A DNA stretch of 64,000 nt from Brachycybe producta (Eukaryota > Arthropoda > Diplopoda > Playtdesmida > Andrognathidae): positions 124,001 to 188,000 of the forward strand of contig JAUPFP010000125.1 of NCBI GenBank assembly GCA_036925085.1, in the 5' to 3' direction. Positions within the stretch are counted from its first letter, which is position 1; every line of letters begins with the position of its first letter. Shown in pieces: positions 36,153 through 48,364 of the stretch. The position numbers and the translations under genes are program-made. The notes under the pieces were generated by a model, which saw only the letters and a list, made by a program, of their open reading frames with translations, was not told where the DNA came from and made no database searches.

Positions 36153-37019
36153 AAAAACTTCCAATTCTGATTTGGATGTGGAATAAACCTGTCATAACAA
36201 CCGATTGCAATACTTAACAAACCAAACTAATCAATAAAGCGTATTAAAAAAAGTACGTCAGAATAGCAAATTTTTCAAAAAAAATTTCTTGAAAAATAAA
36301 TTTTAAAATCATAAATTTCTCAAATTCGATTAAAATAAAAGCAATAAAACCGCGTTTCCACATCTAAAAATGAAATGCAATTTAAATATTAAGTTATACC
36401 TTGTTTTCATTGCAAAAAAAATATAACTGCAATTCAGGGCTGACAAGACATATTTCCGAGTGCACGCTTACTTTTAATTTAATATTAATAGATTATAATT
36501 GCTGATCATAATTCAATTACCTCATTTTATTTTACTTTTGAAAGAAGAAAGCAAACTATGGATTTCTCACATCCTGTTCCAACTTAATCTATTTGAGTCC
36601 TGGCTGTGACTAAATTTAAATCCAACATTATTACAAGAAACCTTGCAAAATGTGTAAAAAAAATTAATAATTATCTAATTTTTCTGGGTGCACACTTTTC
36701 ATTGTCCAAGTGTACACTTTGAAATTGCAAAAGTGCACAATTTGTGTCCAAAAATGCACACTAAAATAAGTTCTGCTGCAGTTTCATAACGAAAATTATA
36801 GTTAATAGCAGTCAAACTAGAAAGTTCGGTTCGTGGTGCGAAAATTTCAATTCTTAAAACACCTGTGTTTAAAAACGATTTCGTCTCACTTTCAGTTGGG
36901 TTCCTCACTTCCTGTTAGACGATGCTACACAAGTGTTATGTTTGCAATCCTTCTGTAAAAAAAAAGATTGCGTGCCAAATTTGAGTTTAAAACAGGAAGC
37001 AACGTTTTAACCATTCAAT

Positions 37020-37170
37020 TATGTGGTTAACCATGTTGTATAAATGCATTACAGCTGAATTAACTTCATTGTTGGCAAATTTAACTATTAGTAGTTTCAT
37101 CGCATTTATTTCCACTCAAAAGATTAACTGCGGTTGTCATTTTAACCGCAGTTAACTTTATAATGAAAAT
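37020..37170. repeat. AGTTAACTGCGGTTAA-type inverted repeat, second locus
   Basis: AAAAGATTAACTGCGGTTGT and ATTTTAACCGCAGTTAACTT face each other at about 37120-37160. The block is preceded by ATTATGTGGTTAACCATGTT. No frame. Confidence 0.4.
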
Positions 37171-37567
37171 GAGGTATTAATATTCTAGTTAAATTAACTA
37201 TAGTAGAATTTCTTACCAATAGGTTTAACTTCAATGCATTGCCACAGACAAGGAAAAATAAGAGGAATAAAGAGAACCTTGAATAGAGGCTATACAATTT
37301 ATGCAAACTACTCTTTCCTCTAACATGGAGTTTCGTTCCCTTTATATATTTATCTTGGTTAGACCCACAAGCTGCCTTTGATGTTCTTAGGCCAAATTTG
37401 TACCATAAAAAGTGCCATTTTAAAAGTAAAACCAATTATTAACGAGATTAAGTGTGTTATGTGCCATTGCAGTTAAGTTGCAAAATCTTTCGATTAGGAA
37501 GGAGCGACTTAGCCTCTATCTATGAGTTTGTACATCTATTTCGCCTTATTGTGTGCATTCACTGCAA

Positions 37568-37568
<1 letters not shown>

Positions 37569-37598
<30 letters not shown>
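37569..37598. repeat. (TA)n microsatellite
   Basis: About 30 bp of TA. Confidence 0.9.
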
Positions 37599-37601
<3 letters not shown>

Positions 37602-37941
37602 CTTCACAACTTTAGCTTGGAGGCTAGGGTTTCCTAATTAAAAAAATACTCATGAAGTTAACCACAATATTGGCAAACAGCAAATTATTTAAACTTGAAA
37701 ATTAACTATGGTTATATCTGTTCAACGGCAGTTAACTTCCATAACAGAAACAAGGTTTAAAAAATCTTAAATTTAATAATTAAGTTACCAACCGAAATCA
37801 ATTTTTAGAATAGATCCAAATACATGAAAGAAGAGTTTAACAAATTGCTCTTAAGGGTGTTTTTTTTTCTGTGTCGCTTGTTTTCAAGCCAATTTGTACA
37901 CTTTTCAATTGGTAGCAAATAAACAAGCGAAAAAGTGGAAG

Positions 37942-37974
37942 GTGGGGGTGGGGGGGGGGGGGGGGGGAGGGGGA
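37942..37974. repeat. Poly-G tract
   Basis: GTGGGGGGGG-type run of about 30 bases with few interruptions; the poly-Pro frame opposite is an artefact. Confidence 0.9.
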
Positions 37975-38404
37975 AAGAAGCCAACACCTGATTGTGTGTG
38001 TCTACCGCAGGTTGTTGCTCATTAGACTGTCTTTCCTTCTATATATAAAATTCTTGAATAATGCATGAGAACAATTTGTCAAATTTAGCAAGAAAAGAAA
38101 AAAGGCGTTGCTTACTACTACCTTACTTTTCTGTAGTATACAATATACTGTACAGTATATACATGTCTATATAAGAAGATTTTAAGGGGGTTTTGTGGTG
38201 TTTGTTGGTGTTGAAATTTAGGAGGCGGACTCCATAAACGACATTCAACTAACGTCTATAAGATTATGCTAATGAGGGACTAGAACCTTGAGAATGGAAT
38301 AACTGATCGACAAAAAGCATGCCCCCACCCCTCTTGTAGCCTCCAGGAAAAAACAACCAACATTGCCAGCTAACTTTAGCTGTTTTCATACTGAACCATA
38401 TTTA

Positions 38405-38754
38405 TTATAAGATGGTTTAGGAACAGCTGATTTTCTAACTCTTGATTATTCTGTCTTTCAGAAGAGCAAAAGTAACCGAAATTAGAAGGGTAGCTCAAGC
38501 ACTTAATATCTTTCAAAATAAACTTTTTACAGACAAAAATTTAAAAAAAAAGTCTGTTAAAAGTTGGGTCGTTTTCATATACTACTAACAGTCTAACACG
38601 AAAAATATATTTTGAAAGATATCGACATTGATAGTGATTGAGCTGCTACTCTTCCAGTTTGTAAAACGCAGTCAAGTATTTTTTTTTCATTTTGCACCTG
38701 AAAGACACAATAATCAAGAATTCAGAGTGGCGTTTATACTTTAAAACCAGCTTA
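38405..38754. mobile_element. Foldback element with AGAAACTAGAA-type core
   Basis: The right end GTTTATACTTTAAAACCAGC TTAA is the complement of the 19326 start (TTAAGCTGGTTTTA). The left end ATAAGATGGTTTAGG is a degenerate match. The arms include TTGATTATTCTGTCTTTCAG at the left and CTGAAAGACACAATAATCAA at the right. Confidence 0.55.
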
Positions 38755-38819
38755 ACGCAACCAGAAGAAATATATATGCATTTTTTCAGCCAAAAAAAAC
38801 TGAAGATTCATTAGAGGGA

Positions 38820-38995
38820 AAGTCACAAAATTGTGACAACCATACCTTAATGATGTCACTACATGTGCGTTATGCTTTATGACTTTCATAATACATTGTA
38901 TATTGCATACCAGTCAATGACAAGTCTTATGACATTATTTGTCATAATATTTTGTAATTTGCTTTTATGACTGTTGCAAGGGTCATATCCAGACT
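38820..38995. repeat. TATGACAGT/ATTTGTCATA repeat, copy 2 (inverted)
   Basis: GTCACAAAATTGTGACAACC starts the segment, and ATGACTGTTGCAAGGGTCAT ends it. It matches the 8521-8715 repeat in inverse orientation over the TTTGTCATAATATTTTGTAA block. No frame. Confidence 0.4.
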
Positions 38996-39475
38996 AGAAT
39001 TCTAATCTCTTAACAAGGTTTTTTTTTTTTGAAAAAGACAATTTTCATATTGCCCAATTATTTTTAATAAACGTATAACAGCTCTTATATTATGTTCCAA
39101 TTTGCAGCAAATGCTGAAACCTAATTTATGAATGATGTTCATGTTTTTATATATTGAAATATTCCATACAATTTGGTTCAAATTGGTCCCGACGTATTTA
39201 TTCTGTTTATTCATTAAATAAGAAAATTCGTCAGTTGGGAATGTCACGTATTATAGTACTACAGAATATAAATATAACGTATTAGATTGGTTGATCATAA
39301 GAGTGAATTTGCTCGTTTATGACCGTGAAGATCCTTACTACTACTGATGATGATGTAGCTAACTTCAATACTGTAATTCTATACAGTTTCCAAAGTAACT
39401 CATTCAAGTAAATTTGGCCAGGTACACATACAAAAACAAGTGCAAGAAACTATATACGTATGCATATTTATATCG

Positions 39476-39478
<3 letters not shown>

Positions 39479-39525
<47 letters not shown>
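39479..39525. repeat. (TA)n microsatellite
   Basis: About 46 bp of alternating TA, read as a Tyr-Ile run in both strands' frames. Confidence 0.95.
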
Positions 39526-39530
<5 letters not shown>

Positions 39531-40994
39531 ATTGTAATATTGTATACAAAGAAAGACAGTAGTGGATTTTACCTCCAGAATAACGCACACATTAATATAA
39601 ATGTATATAGCGAGTGATAAATGTGGACTCAAAACAAACAAATGCAGTATTTTCCATTTGTGCCATTACACCACACACAAAAATCCATAAAGTTACTCAT
39701 GAAACAAGTCATAAATATACAGTATGTTAAAAAAAACGTAATAGGAAGTAATATTAACTAAAAAATAACTGTTGTTAAACGCAATCACTAAAATTTAACT
39801 TTTAAGGTGGGTACCACATCTGACATTTAATTAAACGAGAACGAGGCAAAGCGAGCATGCAAATGGTTACGTATAACCGAGGCGAGGCAGCCACCCGAGG
39901 CCCAACTAATCTTATTCCCAAATGGGGTTCCATGAAGGGAAAGTAAGGGTTCCACGAGAAAATTAAAAAAATGAGTAAATTTCACACACTGTAAAAAATT
40001 CTAGAATTTTAATAAGTTTCTTAAAATAATTTAAATTTTAATTTAGTCACAGAAAGTCCATCTTCAGACATTCCAACGAAACTCAAAAATTAAATGAGAC
40101 ATAATTTTTTGATGCGATTTTTTTAATATTATTAATTAAAAGTGAATCTGATACTCTAAAATTATCATTTTATTAAGATTACGTGCCTTTTATTTTCATC
40201 CATATCTACTTTTTCTTACATTTTTCTCACTCCGTACAGGGTATTATTATAAAAAGTACTATTGCGGTTCCATAATATTTTAAAGATTATAAAAGGGTTC
40301 CATAGTCAAATAAAATTGGGAAACACTGCACTAAGACATTCTATAATTTTGTTTTTTGTTACAAAAACATCTACTGTAGTAAAGAAAAATTCATAAAAAA
40401 TAAATTTGTGGAATGCTTTGTTACTTTTGTTACTTTTTAGCATCCATCATAAAAGAGCGACTTCGACTTTTTTTACTTTGTTCAACAAAAGTGAGGAGGA
40501 AACTCAAACTAAACCGTTTCAATTCGACATATTCTAGGTCGAATTTCGAATGAGTGAACTTTTCATTACATTATGTAACGCAAGCGGAAGAAACACAATT
40601 TTTGAGGAAGAAAAAAATACTTGTGTATTCATTTCTATTATTACCAAAGCTTTATATATATATACTGTTGTTAAACAATTTTGTAAACAAGTAAACTGCA
40701 CAAGAAAAAAAAATGTAATTGACATTAAAAATACATGTACTTCATTCTCAGTTAAATCCATTTAAGCAGTCACTACTAGAGCTATACCAATTTGAGAGAA
40801 AATTAATTTTTGGTTACCTACTTGCAATAGTGTTTCAAAATTATAAAGTGACGTTCTTGACAAAAAGAACACAAGGGTCGATATTACAAGCAATATCTTT
40901 ACTCATATCACGAGTTCAATCAATTACTCCAAAAGAAAAATGTGATCAAATGTAAAATAAAATTTGTGAAATCAAAATTAAAAGTTATGTAACA

Positions 40995-41850
40995 TGCCTG
41001 GACCCCGTCTAGGCGGTTCTTTGTTTTGACTGTCTTTGTTGGGTGGCTGGTCCCAGACTAGCTGGTTGAGTTAGGATTGTGTGACACTCCACGCGCTCTG
41101 TGCTCGGGCTTTGTAAGTTGCCAGATGATCCAGGTCTACCGGTTGACCTGGATGCACGGCCCTTGGTCGCGCCTCCGCTTCTTGTTGGAGTCGGACTCCC
41201 TGGCATTGTTGATTCTGGTTGTTTTGGGGTTTCTGTGTAGATGGGACTCCCGAGTTCCCACAATTTAAAGAGGCAGCGATGACTACACCCCCCCAGAGGT
41301 GTCTGCAAAGAAAAAGACTCTTTCTTTGGTGATTAACTGGTTTATTTTATAAGATAATGCAATACATTATGAAGCGATATAAAATAATAAGCGTACTGAT
41401 TTCTCAGGATATTCTGTGCTCAGAATATCCAACTTCTCACTTCAAAATCAACAAAATCAGTCTCCGAGCCTGCCCTGAGCATGTTCACCCATAGGTCCGA
41501 CTGACCAATGGTGAGTCTTGATTCCCAAATATCTCCTTATTTGGCATCAAATTCTGAGAAGAATCTGAATAATTCCAGAGAACTTATTCTGAATTTAACA
41601 GCTATTTTTAATTGTGAAAAATTTCAAAATTTCTATTTAGAAGTTTCTATTTTTAGAAAGTCTGTTTTCTAAAATCATTTAAACTGTCAAAATTCGTGAG
41701 AATTTCTGACTGAATTCTCAACGAATTTGATATCTTTTGGTAACTGGTCAGTTTTAGACACCACATGGTGCCATCCCGTGAAAGGAGTTATGAAGTGAGC
41801 GACCTCACTCACATGTGTGCAGCTGGCACATGTGTGGGTGGTGTCACAGT
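40995..41850 (-). mobile_element. LTR-retrotransposon-like fossil of a second family
   Basis: Read on the minus strand, it starts TGTGACACCACCCACACATG and contains GGATGGCACCATGTGGTGTC, a motif also near the start of the 25.2/44.5-kb family. It has an AATAAA-containing region near 41335-41350. It then enters a Pro/Ser/Arg-rich gag-like frame starting MPGSPTPTRSGGATKGRAS and ends near CAGGCATGTTA. CATAAC occurs beside both ends, a possible short target duplication. Only the front of an element is present. LTR identity is inferred. Confidence 0.45.
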
Positions 41851-42393
41851 TATGATCTCAACAAATTATGAAAACAAAAACAAGCACTTCCTAATTTTCG
41901 ACCACTGAATACATGTATATCGTACAAAAACTTAAAATGTATTGCATTTTTGATGAAAAAAACATACAAAACACTGGTTAATGCCAAGTTTCCAGAGTAA
42001 GTAATACTAATTATCAATTTTAAACTTTAAAAATCACAAACAGTCACACGATATATAAATTCAAAGTAAAGACGAATAATTTAAACTTTTCAACAAATTG
42101 AATTTGTTTTCAACTTGTGAAGGTGATTCTGGTAGCCAATATTACGTTTCTTAGCTTTACTTTAAGCAACGTTTTAGAATACGGCCCGTTAGTTAGCAAA
42201 AGATTAATGGCCACATTCTTAAACGTTGCTTAATACAGAGTAAAAGCTTAAACAATGTTATTAAGCATAAAAAAATTCCCCTTAGACTTGCTATAAAAAA
42301 TCTTCTCAGTTCTGTTTTAGACTTATCTCTTATTTTAAGCAATGTTTTAGAACACAAGACGTAAAAATTACCAACAAAATTCATCTTATACGG

Positions 42394-42681
42394 CAGTGGT
42401 TCTCAAACTTGTTTTTGCTCACGGCAATATATTTTATGCCTGAAGAAATCGTGGCACACCTAGTAAAAATCACGGCACACTGGTGTACTTCGATACATTC
42501 TTCAAAAACCCATTGGTTTAGTGCTTAAGTAGTATAAGACGTTTTTCCCTTTATTTTGCTTTTCCCCAATAAAGTGAATATATTAAATAATATAAACACA
42601 ACCAATATAAATTCCAAAATTTGGCGGCACACTTAGCAAAACTCACGGTACACTAGTGTGAACCCTTTGGGAATAACCGCT
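42394..42681. mobile_element. hAT-like MITE (CAGTGGTTCTCAAACTT terminus)
   Basis: The left end CAGTGGTTCTCAAACTTG is a well-known hAT terminus. The right end GAACCCTTTGGGAATAACCG CT is its degenerate complement. TTATACGG and TTATACAA flank it (42386-42393, 42682-42689), 6 of 8. Internal GGCACAC/CACGGTACACTAG words are typical. No frame. Confidence 0.8.
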
Positions 42682-43225
42682 TTATACAACATTCAGTGCT
42701 TTTTTTTTTTAAACCTATCGTTAAACTGATTTTTATTAAATGTATGAGTTATCATCCGTGTGTTCTTTACTGTATACGTATACGTGTGTCATATGTTTGT
42801 GTGTGTGTTTGAAAAAATAAACACACACAGTTGAAAATGCAACATTAAATTTATTACTTTCTAAAGTATATTCAGTGTAGTACATCAAAAGGGATGAAAA
42901 CATTTCATTTGAATCTCAGTTGGCACAGCTTGAAGCATCATATTTGATGTTTAAAACCCCTTACTCCCCACCTTAAACCCCTATCTTCGTCTCCCCCTCC
43001 TCACTTTACGTAATAACTTAAAAATGGAAGAGAATAAAAAACAAAAAGAATAAGAGAAAAAAAGATCGTTAAGTGACATTTACAATTCACATTGGCTTCA
43101 ATGCACTCGAATGATATAAAATTCTGACCGCGAAACAACAGAAGAAGAAAAAATGAAAAGCACTCAACATTTTCATGCTCTTCTAAACAGAACCCCAAAA
43201 ATCTTGACGTTTTCTCATTTTTTTT

Positions 43226-43251
43226 TGGGGGGGGGGGGGGGGGGGGGGGAG
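43226..43251. repeat. Poly-G tract
   Basis: A TTTTTTTT run followed by about 22 G. The 108-residue frame opposite with a Pro run is an artefact. Confidence 0.9.
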
Positions 43252-43464
43252 GAAGCAGAATCAAAAATATGAAGTATATAAAAAAATGTCGAAACAACTC
43301 ATCAACAAATACATTTTTAAATTGCAATTTAATGTTCTAAAATTATTTATATATGATGACAGTATAACTGCACATCATCACTTGTTATCAGAACTTGAAT
43401 GCAAATAAAACTTCGAAAATTTCGCAATTTTTTTTTATAGAAATTATGCATTTTGTGCAAATAT

Positions 43465-43727
43465 GAGACAGACTAATCATAGGTCACTAGGTGACCTACA
43501 CTTTCAGATAGCTATTTGGAGAAGAACCAATGGGTCACTCACTGACCTACACTTTTTTTACATTCTGATGGTCTGCGCCCCTCAGATCCCCTGCAACAAG
43601 CTTAATTTAACGTAACTCCAAATCTAATAACGGATATAAAAAAGTTCTAAAATCTAGAAGTAGGTCAGTGAGTGACTTACAAGTTCTGAAGTGTAGGTCA
43701 CCTAGTGACCTACGATTAGTCTGTTCC
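43465..43727. mobile_element. Foldback MITE with perfect 9-bp flanking duplication
   Basis: The left end GAGACAGACTAATCATAGGT CACTAGGTGACC and right end GGTCACCTAGTGACCTACGA TTAGTCTGTTCC form inverted ends of about 35 bp. TGCAAATAT flanks both sides (43456-43464, 43728-43736). The interior holds GCAACAAGCTTAATTTAACG T, also present in the 14310-14617 foldback. A 9-bp duplication with long inverted ends would fit a Mutator-like MITE; a hAT with one chance extra match is possible. Confidence 0.78.
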
Positions 43728-44461
43728 TGCAAATATAAATAAATTCGAAAAGTGCAAAATATGCACACAAAAAAACTTCATTTTATGTAAATTTACAATA
43801 TGCATATTATATAATAGAAGCACAATTAATTAAATATCTAAAGCAATTAATAGATAGGCCTACCTACAATCATCAAACGCAATAACCAAAAAATACAAAA
43901 TCTAAATAATTTGGTTTAAGAAACCCTTTGTAGAATTTTTTTTCAAAAAAGGATTTGTTTTATAGAAATAAGTAAAATTCTGTGACTTTATGCAAATTTC
44001 CAAAAATTATGCAACTTGTGCATTTCATGCATTTTTATTTTAAATTAAACTGATTAAGAATCACTTAAAAGTAAATTTACACACTTTTCACCAGCTTTAA
44101 AAGACAAAGACGGGTCATTTTTAAACTGTCATCAACTGTTTATTTTAAAATAAATCATTTTGATATTACTTTTACTTTATTCCTTTACAATTCTAGTTTT
44201 TTTTTTCCAAAATCATTAATGATGAGCATAAGGTTCTTGGCACAAAGGCGACTTTTAACTGTTTGACAAGGTTGACGTTTTCAATAGAAAAAACATTGCG
44301 ACGAAAGCCCAGGGCCCTTCGACTTCATTTTGTCTTTCAAAAGACGCCTGGGTTTCCAACCCAAAATTTAAATCTTCCATTCGTCAGTATCATCATGTAC
44401 CTTGTGACACCCTGTAGAAACAGAAGGTGAAACACTCAAGTCGAAAATTCAGTCTTCACAG

Positions 44462-45258
44462 CATGGCACCAATTGGTGCACAGATGTTCGGACTTGGGTG
44501 GTCTGAATTCTAGAGAATTCGTGGAACCAAGTCCGACCGTGAGAAAATTGGGAATAAGTCCCAAAAATATTTCTCCTTATGATTTAGTATCTCCGGCCCA
44601 GGGCAATGATTGGCCCAGTTATTCAATCATTGAGCCCTGAGGTGACAGTTGCCCCTCCCAGGAGACCGGACAAGTGAGCTTGAGACTTGAGTGTGAGGAC
44701 AGTCAGAGTTTAGACACTGAGTAACACGGACAGTCTTGAGAATTAAAAAGAGTAAACTTGAACCAGAGTACAGAGTTCAAGAAGGAATAAGTTCTGACTT
44801 AGAGTAAAAGAATAATGTAAAGAGTGTTATCAATAATGTAACAAAGAGTTAGTAAAGAGACATTTTATTATACATAAACCTGTGCAAGTGTTGTGTATTT
44901 GAACTATATTGGGTTTCTGTACTCCTAAAATAGAGGAGTATCCAGCAGAAGGTACTGAGACACAGCCTGAGTCCCTCTGCCTGGAGCCTCCAGCAATCCA
45001 ACGAAAAGGACTTGAGTGACTTCGGCATTGTCACGCCCTATATCCAAAAATCCCTAGGAAAGACGGTCTTTTTGTGGGCCGTACCAGGCAAGGCAAGTAA
45101 ATGTCGCGCCCGGTGAACCCAACCCCCAGAGGTACATCAGAGGCTGGCCCGCAGCAGTTGACAACAGAGCCGACCCCGGCACCACCGATTCAGAGAGAAC
45201 AACGGCAACGAAGTTCGAGAAACGGCGGCGCCAAAGGGCCAGTCACGTCACAACCTTG
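44462..45258 (+). mobile_element. LTR-retrotransposon-like fossil, copy 2
   Basis: Same parts and order as 25184-25985, in plus orientation: TGGCACCAATTGGTGCACAG start, GGACTTGGGTGG region, LTR-like body, then a gag-like short frame beginning MSRPVNPTPRGTSEA near 45101. It ends at CCAGTCACGTCACA, the same place as copy 1. Not a whole element. Confidence 0.5.
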
Positions 45259-46344
45259 TAATGAATCTCACACCAAATGAAACATTCTCAAAACAGATAA
45301 AATTGCTAAATAACCTGACATTTTATTGAAACCAAAGCGTTAGTTATTTTTAAACCAGTTTCAATGTTGGCTATTTATTGCGATGCATTGAAAAAAAAGT
45401 CTGAAAAAAAAAAGATATTGACCAAAAAATATAATCTAAATCGATGCGAGCCAAGTTGAATGGCAGATAATCTAAAATAACAGTGACTATTTTGCTATAC
45501 AGATAGATAGGTAGATCCACGTGAAGTGGAGGAAGAGCGGTCGGTGGAACAAAAACAAACGATTCAACGAGCGTAGTTATACGGAACTACTTAAGTATCG
45601 AACTATGGTCCTAATAACCAGGCTACCACATTCCATGTAAAACCTATGAGAGGAACGCGACTCTTACTTATCGGATACATTTATTATTGCGACATTTAAG
45701 TCCTGTATAATCAGCGTATTTTTCTTAATTGCTGCAACAATATGTAGTCCACACGTATCTCTGTTCCACTTAAAACTAGATGGGTAATTAAATGTGGATA
45801 CAATCTTGTTGGTTTACTCCAACATAATCACATACTGTAAAAGGAGAATTGTTTGAATTCGAAGATCGTTTTTGGTCAAAAGACAAAACAAATAATTATA
45901 TATTCACTTGCCTTGAGGGTAAACCTTATGAAAGAAAACGAAACGCATATGTAACCCATGTAGAGTTCTATACTGTAAGAGAACGCATATACATTTAGTT
46001 GTGAAGCATGTATTTTCAATTTGAAAAATTACTCTGCAAGAAGTCAAGAAGCCATGTGGCAGAGAAACAAAAGTCCCATTGCAACAGCGTGTGAAATGCA
46101 TTGTCAAAACTCAAAGGATATAAACCTAATAACAATTGCAATGTGTTCTGGGTGCAGATGAAATAATGTATTGTCAGAAAATGAAGAGCTCCATAATACA
46201 AGTTTATTTTCATGTTTAAAATCCTCTGCAAAAGAGTCCCATTGATTTACCATCCTAGGAACAAATGACCAGTAATATGAATCGGTCCTTGCAAAAAAAT
46301 ATATAATTTTGTTAAGAGTGGTCAGTCACCCCTACCCATATATA

Positions 46345-46571
46345 CAGTAGAACGTCGATTATCGGAACTATATTGTCGGATATGACTAGTTCCAATAAAC
46401 GAAAATTCATATAATCAAATTCGCAATAAAAAGTGGAGAAAAGTAAGAAAAAAAAAAAACAAATTTCAAATTTTTTTTCATTTCCATAAGAATAAGTATA
46501 ATACGCTCGTAAATTGGTTCCGATAACCGACGGTTGAGATAACCGACATTCCCATAATCGACGCTCTACTG
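46345..46571. mobile_element. Pogo/Tigger-like MITE, copy 2
   Basis: CAGTAGAACGTCGATTATCG G at the left and CATAATCGACGCTCTACTG at the right, flanked by TA on both sides. The 227-bp interior has AATAAACGAAAATTCATATA ATC and GATAACCGAC repeats. The 115-residue minus frame is an artefact across it. Confidence 0.8.
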
Positions 46572-46581
46572 TAATGCCTAA

Positions 46582-46895
46582 TATCTTGTACACACATGAG
46601 CTAAATGAATTCAAATTAAATGTGTTTAGGTGAATTATACGGAATCCAGTTAAGGACATGAACCCAAATAAAAACTGACTTTATTATTAATATTTTAAAT
46701 TGAAATACTAAATCAATATTTTGTCAATAGTTTATATTATTGGATTTAAGTATTAATCTCAATATTTTCAGATTATTAACTGAATAAATTGAATGCGACA
46801 TATTGTCCGTTTGCCCTTCACAGGGCTCTGTAGAACGTGTATAACAATATTTAACATATTTAAATGCGTTTAACTGTGTATGTGTGTCGAAGGTA
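46582..46895. mobile_element. GTACACACATGAGTTAAATG foldback repeat, copy 2
   Basis: Very similar to 11520-11820 over most of its length (ATACGGAATCCAGTTAAGGA CATGAAC shared exactly; AATTGAATGCGACATATTGT near the right). It starts 11 bp after the pogo-like MITE copy 2. Confidence 0.65.
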
Positions 46896-48129
46896 TTACA
46901 CAGTTTACTTGAAGTCAGTTTAGGACAAGAACCTTCTATCGTCCATTTAAAAAAATATGTTTAGAGTAAAATCTGTCCTCCCTGCAAGTAAATTGTCCCA
47001 ACCAAGCTTCAAAAGCATTTTTTGTCACCTGCTCATTAAATCTCATATTTGCCACAAACAAACCTAGCCGCTGTACAACTGAACGATTTCAACAGAATGA
47101 ACTAACTCTACAGTGTGACGACTCCACACGGTACTATACTGCACAAAAGGAAGATACATACTGTACATCAACACTTGTATCAAGATAAGTATTACCGTGT
47201 AATCTCTCACATTGCCAAAACAAAAAAAAAGTAGACGACGAATTTGATGGGGAAGAAAAGGTGTAGATAGAAAAAAAAAAAAAAAACTCCTGGATAGCAA
47301 GATCGAAGGAGGAGAAACGAAATTAGACAGGGGAGGAAATAAAAACGTACTTGTTTCCTATGGGGAAGTATGAGAAAGAAAGAAAGAAACAACAAAATGT
47401 AAGACGAGAAAACACACTGCGAACAATGACAGATGATAAAAGCTTGAAGAAAAAAAAAAAAAGAAATCCTTGTTCTCCCGTTTTTTTCTTCTTCTTCTTT
47501 TTTCGTCATTCTTATTTTTACATGTCGTGTTTGGCTACTAGACAGTTGTCTAAACGAAAAACACGATATACTTCTTTTTCTTCTTCTCCATATATACATA
47601 TACAAATATACAGTATATAGGAAGATGGAAAAAAACGAATAATACACATTCTTCCGTCTTTTTTTTTTTGCCACCTCAAGAAAAAAAAAAACATTCACAA
47701 TGTTTGAAGAACCTCTTTTACAATGTCGACACAAAATAAGACCCATTTCTACTAAGTTTATCATCCGAATACAAAATAAATATATCAACACATCAGACAC
47801 AAAAGGCTCAACACCATTAAGGACCATACATTATCACACACACACACAGAGCGCGAGAAAAACACTGAAAAATACATTATACGAGTTAAAAAGTACAAAA
47901 AAAAAGGCCTAAAGCACTAATAATATAAAAACTAACCCCCTGAAAAAAGGCAATCACTGATAGCACAGCCGTTAAAAGATGGATACATTTACAACGTCTT
48001 GTTACCCTAATAATTTTTAGTGTTTTTTTTTTTAAATATTTCAAAGTTTGTTAGAAACTAGAAGAGTAAAGGAATCATCTAAAATAGTAACTTGTAAAAT
48101 GTACGTTTTTATAGCAATTTTTTAAAAAA

Positions 48130-48364
48130 AAGTTTTAAAAGATATCATAATGGCGAGAACCAACATGCAGAAAAACGTCAACTGAAAATATAATTTATCT
48201 AAATTAAATCATTCTATTCTATTTATTTTTTTGCTTTTAGTTTTCGGTCTACTGTCTGCTAAGCAAAGAAACAGAATATAATTATTTAATTAAGAGTAAT
48301 TCTACATTATTTTCAGTTGGCATTTTCTGCATGTTGGTTATTGAGCCTTATGATAACTTTTAAC
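48130..48364. mobile_element. Foldback element, ACCAACATGCAGAAAA arms
   Basis: GAGAACCAACATGCAGAAAA ACGTCAACTGAAAATA at the left, and TATTTTCAGTTGGCATTTTC TGCATGTTGGTTATTGAGCC at the right. Inverted arms of about 50 bp with GATATCATAA/TTATGATAAC outer words. Similar words occur near 32420 and 20290. Confidence 0.6.

Noticed and set aside
35836-36220. Several overlapping Pro/Ser/Leu- or Gly/Glu/Arg-rich frames up to 124 residues
   Set aside because: They translate the purine minisatellite in several frames on both strands; no protein evidence.
47207-47827. 206-residue minus-strand open frame, the longest in the window
   Set aside because: Composition is dominated by Phe, Leu, Lys and homopolymer codons from T/A runs. 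No domain, no splice context and no GC rise; likely a chance frame in an AT-rich intron.
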